Shown here: piece after piece, positions 16,586 to 23,215 of the stretch
Layout: each line of letters opens with the position of its first letter
Position numbering within the stretch: position 1 is the stretch's first letter
Source: IOR16 sp034927775
GTDB taxonomy: Bacteria > Bacillota > Clostridia > Peptostreptococcales > Anaerovoracaceae
Direction of reading: 5' to 3'
Assembly: GCA_034927775.1 (NCBI GenBank)
Contig: JAYFPL010000031.1
Location: 1-24,202, forward strand
DNA: 24,202 bases
Made by a program: the position numbers and the translations under genes
The notes under the pieces: model-generated
Told to the model about the DNA's origin: nothing
Database searches by the model: none
What the model saw: the letters and a program-made list of their open reading frames with translations, nothing else

Positions 16586-17299
16586 TTAAGCACTCATTTT
16601 CTTTTTATTTTTTTCAATCACTTCGATGGTCTCATCTGTTGTTAAAACATCACAGTAAATGACACTCATAATTTTTAATTCTGCATCATGAAGCTCCATA
16701 CTACCTGCTGCACATGCATCTTCTACACAAATAACTTTAAATCCATCATCTGCTAAACCTCTTACGGTAGAAGCTACACACTGATCGGTTACAATTCCTG
16801 TGACAACCACTGTTTCAATTCCCATAAATCGAAGTAAAGTTAAATAATTGGTTCCGGTAGTAACACTGTCCGTCGTTTTGTTCACCACGATTTCATTTTC
16901 AAGCGGTACTAACTCATCAATCATTTGGGCTGCATAGCTATTAACAGGCATCAGCATGTTGTTCCACCCTTCTGACTTTTGAACTGGAGAACGATCCTCA
17001 CCATCCTCTCTTAAGCACGCAATTCTTCCAAACGTAACGACCATGTTATTTAATCTAAAATAATCCAATAATTTTTTGTTGTTCGGAATGACAATGTCGT
17101 CTAAACGATCATGAAATGGAATCCATCGCTCCCACTCGCCTGCCTCTTTGAATTGCAAGGACTCTCCAAAGTCTCGAAGAACGAATTCATTTTGCATATC
17201 GACAATAAGCAATGCTGTCTTTTGGGGATCTAATTTTAATTCCCCATGCTCTTTTACTGTCTCATAGTAAAAATTAAGATATTTTTCCTTCGGTTTCAT
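16586..17299 (-). CDS. Isochorismatase-fold cysteine hydrolase (amidase type)
   Basis: A 237-residue member of the isochorismatase-like hydrolase family with the complete cysteine triad: D34 in LLIVDMQNEF, K141 in VVNKTTDS, and C174 in VTDQCVAST. A cis-peptide segment is usual just before the Cys (GIVTDQC fits). Relatives with this triad cleave amide or carbamoyl bonds (nicotinamide, N-carbamoylsarcosine, ureidoacrylate, biuret), so an amidase role is more likely than isochorismate cleavage. Its insert at residues 41-66 and acidic 98-103 loop are not diagnostic. First gene behind the sigma-54 promoter, followed by the permease, suggesting uptake then hydrolysis of one compound. AAGGAGGAGAGG precedes the ATG. 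Confidence 0.88.
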   Translation of the reverse strand: MKPKEKYLNFYYETVKEHGELKLDPQKTALLIVDMQNEFVLRDFGESLQFKEAGEWERWIPFHDRLDDIVIPNNKKLLDYFRLNNMVVTFGRIACLREDGEDRSPVQKSEGWNNMLMPVNSYAAQMIDELVPLENEIVVNKTTDSVTTGTNYLTLLRFMGIETVVVTGIVTDQCVASTVRGLADDGFKVICVEDACAAGSMELHDAELKIMSVIYCDVLTTDETIEVIEKNKKKMSA

Positions 17300-17351
17300 A
17301 TTCCTCTCCTCCTTAAAAAATAAAATTTAGATTGTGAATGCATTTATTAAG

Positions 17352-17368
17352 AGCATGAGATGTGCCAA
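17352..17368 (-). promoter_or_regulatory. Sigma-54 promoter of the hydrolase-permease operon
   Basis: The minus strand reads TTGGCACATCTCATGCT. The -24 block TTGGCAC is a perfect match, the -12 block is ATGCT instead of TTGCT, and GG to GC spacing is exactly 10 nt. Transcription should start near 17341, about 40 nt before the hydrolase start. Confidence 0.85.
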
Positions 17369-17407
17369 GTTTTCTTATAATTTTTCTTTTTTCATTATAA
17401 AAATACA

Positions 17408-17434
17408 AAAAACCATTGCAATGTAATGGTTTTT
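17408..17434. repeat. Inverted repeat upstream of the sigma-54 promoter
   Basis: AAAAACCATT (17408-17417) and AATGGTTTTT (17425-17434) are perfectly complementary around GCAATGT. It is about 80 bp upstream of the predicted start site. It could be an activator or repressor site; a terminator is less likely because no gene reads into it on the minus strand. Confidence 0.5.
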
Positions 17435-17511
17435 AGATCTCAAAATTTTTTTAAAAATAAAAAAACAAATACTTAATTCCGCTTTCATATTCTAAATATT
17501 CAAAATTTTTT

Positions 17512-17561
17512 GTTACCTTTGGGTGTCATTTTTTATTTTTGTTACTTTTAGGTAACGTTAC
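17512..17561. promoter_or_regulatory. Tandem GTTAC-N6-GTAAC sites, candidate enhancer
   Basis: GTTACTTTTAGGTAAC (17541-17556) is a pseudo-palindrome with GTTAC and GTAAC arms; an additional GTTAC follows (17557-17561). A degenerate copy GTTACCTTTGGGTGTC starts 29 bp away (17512-17527). The pair is centred about 180-210 bp upstream of the sigma-54 start site, as expected for paired binding sites of an NtrC-type activator. It also lies just upstream of the divergent ArsR promoter, so it could serve that instead. Confidence 0.5.
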
Positions 17562-17577
17562 TTTTTCTACTCCTTCC

Positions 17578-17606
17578 TTGACTTTTTCGTCATTTTTCCC
17601 TATAAT
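17578..17606 (+). promoter_or_regulatory. Strong sigma-A promoter of the arsR-type gene
   Basis: TTGACT (17578-17583), 17-bp spacer, TATAAT (17601-17606): 11 of 12 consensus bases. Confidence 0.88.
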
Positions 17607-17610
17607 AAAT

Positions 17611-17634
17611 GTACATCGTCTAAATGCGATGCAC
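17611..17634 (+). promoter_or_regulatory. Putative ArsR-type operator at the transcription start
   Basis: The arms GTACATCG and CGATGCAC (one mismatched pair) flank an 8-bp centre, beginning 4 bp after the -10 box. A repressor bound here would block its own promoter, the usual arrangement for ArsR autoregulation. Confidence 0.55.
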
Positions 17635-17657
17635 ATTTTATTTTTAGGAGAAACAAT

Positions 17658-17975
17658 ATGAGATTAAGAAAAGAATCCGATGACATGCAGGAAGACGAGA
17701 TATTATTAGTCGCAAAAGTTTCCGATGCATTAGCCCATCCTGCTCGAGTTAAGATATTTCGTTTTATTTATGTAAGCAACCGTAATAGAGAAACGATTTG
17801 TAATAAAGATGTTGTGGCTAATTTTAATTATTCTCAAGCCACTATCAGTCAGCACATAAAAAAACTTGTAGAAGCAGAGCTTATACAAGTTAAAAAACAG
17901 GATAAATTTTCAATATACTACGTAAACATTGGTATTTTAGGGAAATATTTAGATGCTGTTAAGAAATTTCAATAA
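17658..17975 (+). CDS. ArsR-family winged-helix transcriptional regulator
   Basis: A 105-residue protein with the ArsR/SmtB fold: ALAHPARVKIFRFI (residues 24-37) is the characteristic second helix, the recognition helix is about NYSQATISQHIKKL (57-70), and the wing is IQVKKQDKFSIYYVN. The metal-binding ELCVCDL motif is absent and only one cysteine (C48) is present, so this is probably not a classical thiolate metal sensor; the signal is unknown. AGGAG lies 8 nt before the ATG. Preceded by a strong promoter with an overlapping palindrome, so autorepression is likely. It is divergent from the hydrolase-permease operon and could also influence it. Confidence 0.88.
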   Translation: MRLRKESDDMQEDEILLVAKVSDALAHPARVKIFRFIYVSNRNRETICNKDVVANFNYSQATISQHIKKLVEAELIQVKKQDKFSIYYVNIGILGKYLDAVKKFQ

Positions 17976-17976
17976 A

Positions 17977-18010
17977 AAAAGTGATTGCTGTATAAACAGC
18001 AATCACTTTT
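17977..18010. terminator. Bidirectional terminator between arsR-type and OsmC-like genes
   Basis: GTGATTGCTGT (17981-17991) and ACAGCAATCAC (17996-18006) form a perfect 11-bp stem with loop ATAA, flanked by an A-run on the left and T-run on the right, so it works for both convergent genes. Confidence 0.92.
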
Positions 18011-18022
18011 TACTTTCTTTAT

Positions 18023-18517
18023 TTATGATTCTACCGTTAGCTCTATTTTAGTATTTAAGCTAAGGAGTACTGGTGATTTTGAAAGTGCAACTTCTGCAAT
18101 TTCTTTTACTTCTCTCTCAGAAGCAGAAGTTTTTGCATTTAATATTAGTTTTGGATTAAGAATACCTCCATCCCCTTCTTGCAATCCCAAAAATACTGCT
18201 GCATTTAAATCTGCTTCCATTTTAACATTTACTGTTTCAATCATGATTCCTTTTTGGCTTGCAATGACTTCAAATGTAATAGCAAAGCAGCTTGCTGCAG
18301 CTCCTACAAGGTATTCCACAGGATTTGGTGCAATATCCGTTCCACCTAACGGTTGAGGCTCATCAACCATAATTGGATTAAACTCTCTTATTGTAAGCTC
18401 ATTTTGAACACCATTTTTCCAACTTACATTTGCAATCCACTTTTTCATTGCTAAATTTGGATCATCCTTCATAGCCTTTACAGTTTGCTCAACTACTTTG
18501 AAATTAATATGATTCAT
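18023..18517 (-). CDS. OsmC/Ohr-like protein lacking the second cysteine
   Basis: A 164-residue OsmC-family protein. Family members reduce organic hydroperoxides using two cysteines. The first is present: C77 in VGAAASCFAITFE at the start of the long central helix. At the place of the second (normally Cys-Pro-Val/Phe near the C-terminus) the sequence reads LSKSPVLLSL, with S148 for Cys. It is therefore either a one-Cys variant needing an external thiol or belongs to an OsmC subgroup with another role. GGAGG lies 9 nt before the ATG. Convergent with the ArsR-type gene and 130 bp downstream of the Crp/Fnr-type gene. In that gap TTGATACTA and TTGATATTA repeat 21 bp apart, a possible regulator site. 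Confidence 0.85.
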   Translation of the reverse strand: MNHINFKVVEQTVKAMKDDPNLAMKKWIANVSWKNGVQNELTIREFNPIMVDEPQPLGGTDIAPNPVEYLVGAAASCFAITFEVIASQKGIMIETVNVKMEADLNAAVFLGLQEGDGGILNPKLILNAKTSASEREVKEIAEVALSKSPVLLSLNTKIELTVES

Positions 18518-18647
18518 TTTTACTATCCTCCTTTTTGTTTTATAAATTCTTACCTACACTCATTTCAAATTGTAATATCAATGTATAGTTACATAGTATC
18601 AAGCAATTTTTCATTTGAATGTAAGGAGGATTACAAGTACTGTTTTT

Positions 18648-19301
18648 TTATTCTTTTTTTATCCAAATTTTATTATTATGTTGCCGTACAAAGCCTTTTT
18701 GAATAAATTTATTAATTAAAAGTGTTACCGTCTCTCTCGTCGAAGCCACCATTCCAGCTATATCCTGATGAGTAACTGCAACTGAAACCGGGATCCAACC
18801 GTTTTCTTCCTTATTTTTATCTGCAAGCTTATGAAATAGAAATAAAAGTCTCTCCTCTACTTTACCATATGCAACTTGACTGAGTACTTCTATGATTTCT
18901 TGATATCTTAGCGAAAAATTACTTAATAGCTCCATAGAAAGTTTGGAATCTGCTTTTACCACTTTTCTAATTTCATCCTTCTTGATGGCTGACACTTTAA
19001 CATCAGTTAATGCTTTTGCAAAAACCTTGCTATCTCCCTCTGTGAATATATCAAACATATGAATAAAATCACCTTTCGATAAAATACCAACGACACATTC
19101 TTTCCCATCTCCATGCATATAAAAAATATGAACATTCCCCTCTTTTACAATGTAAATATCATTTAAAAATCCTTGGGGCTTGATAATTGTATCTCCTTTT
19201 TTAAAAGTAATTTCTTTTCCATAATGAATCCAATTTTCCATAATCTCTTTGGGAAACAAATTACTCATACTAGTTGGGTAAATAAGATTTATATTATCCA
19301 T
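18648..19301 (-). CDS. Crp/Fnr-family transcriptional regulator
   Basis: A 217-residue regulator with an N-terminal cyclic-nucleotide-binding-type beta roll (about residues 15-125; FKKGDTIIKPQGF, VKEGNVHIFYM, VVGILSKGDFIHMFD) and a C-terminal winged helix (VAVTHQDIAGMVASTRETVTLLINKF). The HTH keeps the Crp-type T/S-R-E-T recognition pattern. No N-terminal Cys cluster is present, so it is not an Fnr-type Fe-S sensor; ligand unknown. The frame is open 11 codons further upstream; I start at ATG 19299-19301 because GGAGGGC precedes it. The same-strand OsmC-like gene next to it is a possible target. Confidence 0.88.
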   Translation of the reverse strand: MDNINLIYPTSMSNLFPKEIMENWIHYGKEITFKKGDTIIKPQGFLNDIYIVKEGNVHIFYMHGDGKECVVGILSKGDFIHMFDIFTEGDSKVFAKALTDVKVSAIKKDEIRKVVKADSKLSMELLSNFSLRYQEIIEVLSQVAYGKVEERLLFLFHKLADKNKEENGWIPVSVAVTHQDIAGMVASTRETVTLLINKFIQKGFVRQHNNKIWIKKE

Positions 19302-19325
19302 AGTCTGCCCTCCGTTTCGAAAACA

Positions 19326-19353
19326 AATAGCCATTCAAAAAAGAATGGCTATT
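19326..19353. repeat. Inverted repeat upstream of the Crp/Fnr-type gene
   Basis: AATAGCCATTC (19326-19336) and GAATGGCTATT (19343-19353) form a perfect 11-bp stem with a 6-base A/T loop, ending 11 bp before the ribosome binding site. It may be an autoregulatory operator or a leader hairpin; the lack of a downstream U-tract argues against a terminator. Confidence 0.55.
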
Positions 19354-19466
19354 CAACGTTTCTTATAAAATTATAATTAAAACTTCTTTATTTTATTTAC
19401 TTTCATTCTTTAATTTACTCATTCTATTTTTTTCTCTTTTATCCTAAATATTTTTCGCTATTTTTA

Positions 19467-20495
19467 TTAATGCCATGTAAAGTTTAATACTACATATACG
19501 CAATAGATGGCAAAGAGTACAAAACCCTCTTTTTTCGAGATTTCTTCCTCGTTTTTACCGTTTGAAAAGAATCGGAAAAATAAAAGTATGATAAGCATGG
19601 TCGGAATCTGGAGCTTATAGAAATTTACCGGAACATCCAAACCTCCGGATGTTACAGCCGCCGCACTACCAACTACAAACAGTACATTTAAGATATCTGC
19701 TCCAACAATATTACCAATAGCAAGTTCTCCGTGTCCTTTTCTTACAGCTGTAATAGCAGTCACCAGCTCAGGTAAACTTGTTCCCAAGGCAATTAACGTT
19801 GCTGCTATAATACTTTGAGGAATTCCAACACGAATTGCTGAAATTTCTACTGCCGGTATTAAAATTTTTGAGGAACCGATTACCAAAACTATACCAATTA
19901 CTAGCTTTAGTAATTGAAAGATTAATGGACTTTTTTCTTCTATTAAATCATCATCCGTCTCTTCTTTTTCAGAAGATTCATCGGTATTCGATTTTTTTGT
20001 CCATTTTATTGAAATATAGATGTAGGCAACTAGTAAAGCCAAAAACAGCCATCCAACCCACTGTCTAATATTACCCGTTCCTCCAGATAAAAATGGAAGA
20101 CAAACCACAGCTAATAAAAATCCAGCTAATACTTGTATTTTCCCCTGACGTTCAACAACAAGTCGATCTACAGGCAAATGTCCAATAAGAGCTGCTAATC
20201 CAAGAATTAAACCTGTATCTGCTATAATTGATCCAATCGCGTTCCCTAATGCTAAGTCAGGATTGCCATTGATTGCTGCAAGTACAGAGACCGTTGCTTC
20301 CGGAAGAGTTGTTCCCAATGATACAATAGTAGCTCCTATAATCATTTTGGGTATACCCAAATGAAGAGAAAGACTAACGGCTTCTTCTACTAATATGTCT
20401 GCTCCTTTGCTTAAAATATACAGCATTGCAACAATGACAAGAATTAAAAAAAATGTTGAAAATGAATTTAAATAATTATGAATCAATAATTCCAT
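19467..20495 (-). CDS. CaCA-family cation antiporter (YrbG-like), probable Mn2+/Ca2+ exporter
   Basis: A 342-residue membrane protein with two inverted halves, each with an alpha repeat: ATIVSLGTTLPEATVSV (about 55-71) and AATLIALGTSLPELVTA (231-247), joined by an acidic cytoplasmic loop (170-189). The catalytic GT-(T/S)-LPE motifs are intact. The second part of each repeat differs from the usual GSN/GSD: GNAIGSII (ion-ligand Asn replaced by I90) and GNIVGAD (A266, D267). Family members exchange Ca2+ for Na+ or H+; the upstream element resembles a manganese riboswitch, which suggests Mn2+ export. AAGGAG lies 12 nt upstream of the ATG. It may read through to the Crp-type gene 165 bp downstream. 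Confidence 0.88.
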   Translation of the reverse strand: MELLIHNYLNSFSTFFLILVIVAMLYILSKGADILVEEAVSLSLHLGIPKMIIGATIVSLGTTLPEATVSVLAAINGNPDLALGNAIGSIIADTGLILGLAALIGHLPVDRLVVERQGKIQVLAGFLLAVVCLPFLSGGTGNIRQWVGWLFLALLVAYIYISIKWTKKSNTDESSEKEETDDDLIEEKSPLIFQLLKLVIGIVLVIGSSKILIPAVEISAIRVGIPQSIIAATLIALGTSLPELVTAITAVRKGHGELAIGNIVGADILNVLFVVGSAAAVTSGGLDVPVNFYKLQIPTMLIILLFFRFFSNGKNEEEISKKEGFVLFAIYCVYVVLNFTWH

Positions 20496-20570
20496 ACTAT
20501 GCTTCTCCTTTTATGAATTGAATGCTTATGTGATAATTATGTGCTGTTAGAATAAATTCTAAGCAAAAAT

Positions 20571-20718
20571 AAAAAACTCCACAAAGAATATAAACTAATA
20601 GTAGCAGCTTATATTTTTTGTAGAGTCTCACCAGACACAATGCCATTAAAGCCGGGAAATTATTATTTCCGAAATGACGACTTTAATCCCTTATTCAGGT
20701 CAGTTACTCCCTCTAACG
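20571..20718 (-). promoter_or_regulatory. yybP-ykoY-type manganese riboswitch with expression-platform terminator
   Basis: On the minus strand the leader has AGAGGGAGTAACTGACC (near 20699-20715) and CTGGTGAGACTCTAC (near 20619-20633). These are the two conserved loop regions (GGGGAGUA and GGUGAGACC-like) of the yybP-ykoY family, which binds Mn2+. P1 is TAGAG paired with CTCTA. The 3' P1 strand is also the left arm of a terminator: ACTCTACAAA... pairs with ...TTTGTGGAGT and is followed by TTTTTTATTTTT (20571-20626). Metal binding would hold P1 and break the terminator, switching the antiporter on. Family assignment is from recalled consensus, not a covariance search. Confidence 0.82.
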
Positions 20719-20723
20719 ATTTA

Positions 20724-20752
20724 AGTATAGGGAAAAAAATTATATTTGTCAA
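20724..20752 (-). promoter_or_regulatory. Sigma-A promoter of the riboswitch-antiporter transcript
   Basis: TTGACA (20747-20752), 17-bp spacer and TATACT (20724-20729) on the minus strand; transcription would start immediately upstream of the riboswitch aptamer. Confidence 0.9.
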
Positions 20753-20844
20753 TTTTTTTCCGTTGTTTTTTCTTATTTGGAGCTTATTCCACTACTCCTA
20801 AATGAATTTTATCACCACCCTCTTGCCCTCTTTGAAATCCATAG

Positions 20845-20850
20845 TATAAA
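20845..20850 (+). promoter_or_regulatory. Possible -10 element for the small membrane protein gene
   Basis: TATAAA with a poor -35 (TTGCCC, 20823-20828) 16 bp upstream. An AAAGGAG motif at 20859-20865 has no start codon close behind it, so the leader is about 65 nt long. Confidence 0.35.
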
Positions 20851-20922
20851 ATATAAAGAAAGGAGAACTATTTATTTATATATTTTAATATTTTTACATT
20901 TACTAAAGGGGAAATTATAAAT

Positions 20923-21099
20923 ATGAAAGAAATGACTATACGTAAAGTGATTTTAACTTTATTTTTTTTAATATTAGTCCTTCAAGCTATCTCTTTTTTT
21001 ATTAAAAAGCCACATAAAATGATTTTACTTGTTATTTGCTTATTACTAGTTATAATAATTTTTATTCTCCGCAAAAAATTAAAGAATCATATTCGGTAA
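20923..21099 (+). CDS. 58-residue two-helix membrane microprotein
   Basis: A short plus-strand gene below usual ORF length limits. The product starts MKEMTIRKVILTLFFLILV and ends RKKLKNHIR. Two hydrophobic segments (about residues 9-27 and 33-49) are separated by the basic turn KKPHK, predicting a hairpin in the membrane with both ends and basic residues in the cytoplasm. GGGG lies 11 nt before the ATG, and a hairpin follows the stop within 15 bp. I do not recognise a family. It is divergent from the riboswitch-antiporter transcript and convergent with the SLH gene. Coding status is supported by the ribosome binding site, composition and termination signal, not by homology. Confidence 0.6.
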   Translation: MKEMTIRKVILTLFFLILVLQAISFFIKKPHKMILLVICLLLVIIIFILRKKLKNHIR

Positions 21100-21110
21100 T
21101 TAAAATAAAA

Positions 21111-21146
21111 TAACAGGCTAATGACAACGTTCATTAACCTGCTATT
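21111..21146. terminator. Hairpin between the microprotein and SLH genes
   Basis: CAGGCTAATGA (21114-21124) pairs with TCATTAACCTG (21131-21141) with one mismatch. On the minus strand GTTATTTTATTTT follows, suitable for termination after the SLH gene; on the plus strand CTATTATTATTC is a poorer tail. Confidence 0.65.
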
Positions 21147-21216
21147 ATTATTCTATATACAATTATGATATACGTACAAAATAAAATATTACATATTTAC
21201 TATTAAGTGATATCTA

Positions 21217-22089
21217 TCAATCTTTTTCTACTACGATAATCGTTGCTTTATCCTCTTTATTTACCTTTACTTTTACATCATCACCTATTCTAACATCTTC
21301 TATATCACCTTTTACATTATCATCAAATACGACTTCTGTGTCACTTGTTATCTCAATTTTTTTATCATCATCTAATTCAATCCAATCGATTCGACTTCCA
21401 TCGTCTATATCGGTTACTTCACCTTCGTATTTATAAGACAATTCTTCATTTACTTTAATATACACTGCTTCATCATCTTTATTTACTTTTACTTTTATAT
21501 CGTATCCTATTTTAATATCTTCTATATCACCTTTTACATTATCATCAAATACGACTTCTGTATCACTTGTTATCTCAATTTTTTTATCATCATCTAATTC
21601 AATCCAATCGATTCGACTTCCATCGTCTATATCGGTTACCTCACCATCGTATTTATAAGACAATTCTTCATCTACTTTAATATACACTGCTTCATCATCT
21701 TTATTTACTTTTACTTTTACATCGTATCCTATTTTAATATCTTCTATATCACCTTTTACATTATCATCAAATACGACTTCTGCGTCACTTGTTATCTCAA
21801 TTTTTTTATCATCATCTAATTCAATCCAATCGATTCGAGTTCCATCATCTATATCGGTTACTTCACCTTCGTATTTATAAGATAATTCTCCATCTACTTC
21901 AATATATACTGCTTTATCATCTTCATTTACCTTTACTTTTACATCATCTCCTATTTTAATATCTTCTATATTACCTTTTACTTGATCATCAAACACTACT
22001 TCTGTGTCACTTGTTATCTCAATTTTTTTATCATTATCTAATTCAATCCAGTCGATACGACTTCCATCGTCTATATCGGTTACTTTACC
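21217..22089 (-). repeat. Four tandem 222-bp coding repeats
   Basis: Units run 22089-21868, 21867-21646, 21645-21424 and 21423-21217 (last one short). The landmark TCGATT/A recurs at 21386, 21608, 21830 and 22052, exactly 222 bp apart. Units 2-4 are nearly identical at DNA level; unit 1 is the most diverged. Confidence 0.93.
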
Positions 22090-22839
22090 TCTATAAATCT
22101 TAAAATCATCATCAATTTTTCCTTCAAGTCTTGCTACCATAACTGCCATCTGTGCTCTAGTTACCTTATTGAATGGTTTAAAAGTTCCATCTGGATAACC
22201 TGTTATTATCTTTTCTTCATTCGCTATATATATATATCCTACAGAACCTTGTGGTATAAACGCTGCATCTTTATAGTCAAGATCTGCATCCATATGTTTT
22301 TTAGCCTTATCTTCATAACCCATTGCTCTTACGAGGTATTTAGCAACTTCATGTCTTGTAGCTGCTTCATTCAGTTTGAAATATAGCAAATCGGCTTTAT
22401 CCAAAATTCCTTTTTCCTCTGCTAGCTTTACATAGCCATATGCCCATTCTTGTAAGTTATTTTTAAATTTAAACTCTATTTTACCATTTTTAATTTTAAT
22501 CTGATATTCTCTTGCCTCAGATTCTTCTCCCATTACTCTTAAAGCCATAACTATCGCTTCAAGTTTAGTTACTGGTCTTTGTGGAGCAAACTTACCATCT
22601 CCATCTCCAAAGATTACTCCTTTTTCTACCATTTTTTCAATTGCTTCTTTAGCCCAATCATATCCATTAATATCTTTGAATTTTTTTGCAATTCCTGGCG
22701 GTAATCCTTCTTTTTTTGCGAGTCCAGGTGGTATAAAACTACCTTTTTCACCTTCATTTTTCCATGAATCAGCAAATGCAAAAGTTACACTGGAAAGTAC
22801 TAATACTAAAATTAACGTAATTGATATTATTTTTTTCAT
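21217..22839 (-). CDS. Secreted SLH-domain cell-surface protein with tandem beta-rich repeats
   Basis: A 540-residue exported protein. The signal peptide is residues 1-23 (cleavage after TFAFA). A short linker has PPGLAKK and PPGIAKK. Three S-layer homology domains follow (about 54-104, 128-174, 193-240; e.g. VIFGDGDGKFAPQRPVTKLE and IITGYPDGTFKPFNKVTRAQ), which bind pyruvylated secondary cell wall polymer in Bacillota. The rest (251-540) is three full 74-residue repeats and a fourth of 68, each starting G-(K/E)-VTDIDDG and containing KIEITSDTEVVFDD and IGDDVKVKVN, resembling small OB-like DUF5666-type barrels. Very acidic. AAGGAGGT precedes the ATG. Function of the repeats is unknown. Confidence 0.9.
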   Translation of the reverse strand: MKKIISITLILVLVLSSVTFAFADSWKNEGEKGSFIPPGLAKKEGLPPGIAKKFKDINGYDWAKEAIEKMVEKGVIFGDGDGKFAPQRPVTKLEAIVMALRVMGEESEAREYQIKIKNGKIEFKFKNNLQEWAYGYVKLAEEKGILDKADLLYFKLNEAATRHEVAKYLVRAMGYEDKAKKHMDADLDYKDAAFIPQGSVGYIYIANEEKIITGYPDGTFKPFNKVTRAQMAVMVARLEGKIDDDFKIYRGKVTDIDDGSRIDWIELDNDKKIEITSDTEVVFDDQVKGNIEDIKIGDDVKVKVNEDDKAVYIEVDGELSYKYEGEVTDIDDGTRIDWIELDDDKKIEITSDAEVVFDDNVKGDIEDIKIGYDVKVKVNKDDEAVYIKVDEELSYKYDGEVTDIDDGSRIDWIELDDDKKIEITSDTEVVFDDNVKGDIEDIKIGYDIKVKVNKDDEAVYIKVNEELSYKYEGEVTDIDDGSRIDWIELDDDKKIEITSDTEVVFDDNVKGDIEDVRIGDDVKVKVNKEDKATIIVVEKD

Positions 22840-23215
22840 ACCTTCTACCTCCTTAAATTAAATCAATCATTACAAATTCTAAGTACCTAAAAAATAATAT
22901 CTAACATATATTTTCATTTGATACTTCACTTTTTTATATGAATTTATATATATTAGTATACTACTTGTAATGGTACTGTAATTAGAAATTAATAGTAACG
23001 ACCTTTTTAGAGCATTGATACAAATCGTTGAAGTACAATAAGGTATATAGCACTTGCAACAATCTAGCAATGGTATTGAGCTTAATCTTCTATGTAATCG
23101 ATATATCGTATCTTTCCAAGACTATCGATATACCGGTTGGTCAGGCAAACATTTAATCCGGAAAATTTAACATAATAAATCTAAAACTATTGTAGAATCA
23201 TATGCCAAAAAGAAG
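22840..23215. other. AT-rich gap upstream of the SLH gene, possible gene remnant
   Basis: No convincing gene. A minus-strand frame ending at a stop near 23081 reads FSGLNVCLTNRYIDSLG then KIRYIDYIED. It cannot be extended far before meeting a stop and has no start or ribosome binding site, so it may be the end of a decayed gene. The DNA repeats ATCGATATA(T/C)CG twice, near 23098 and 23125. A TATACT on the minus strand near 22958-22963 could be a -10 box for the SLH gene, but no -35 supports it. Confidence 0.35.

Noticed and set aside
16586..17299. True isochorismatase or siderophore-biosynthesis enzyme
   Set aside because: The D-K-C triad is complete and no siderophore genes are nearby; amidase-type members are a better fit.
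22879..23070. Minus-strand 63-codon frame upstream of the SLH gene
   Set aside because: No ribosome binding site, AT-driven composition with many Ser/Ile/Tyr, overlaps the likely SLH promoter region; not counted as a gene.
23098..23137. CRISPR array or attachment site from the repeated ATCGATATA motif
   Set aside because: Only two short imperfect copies with one spacer; no cas genes, integrase or tRNA nearby.
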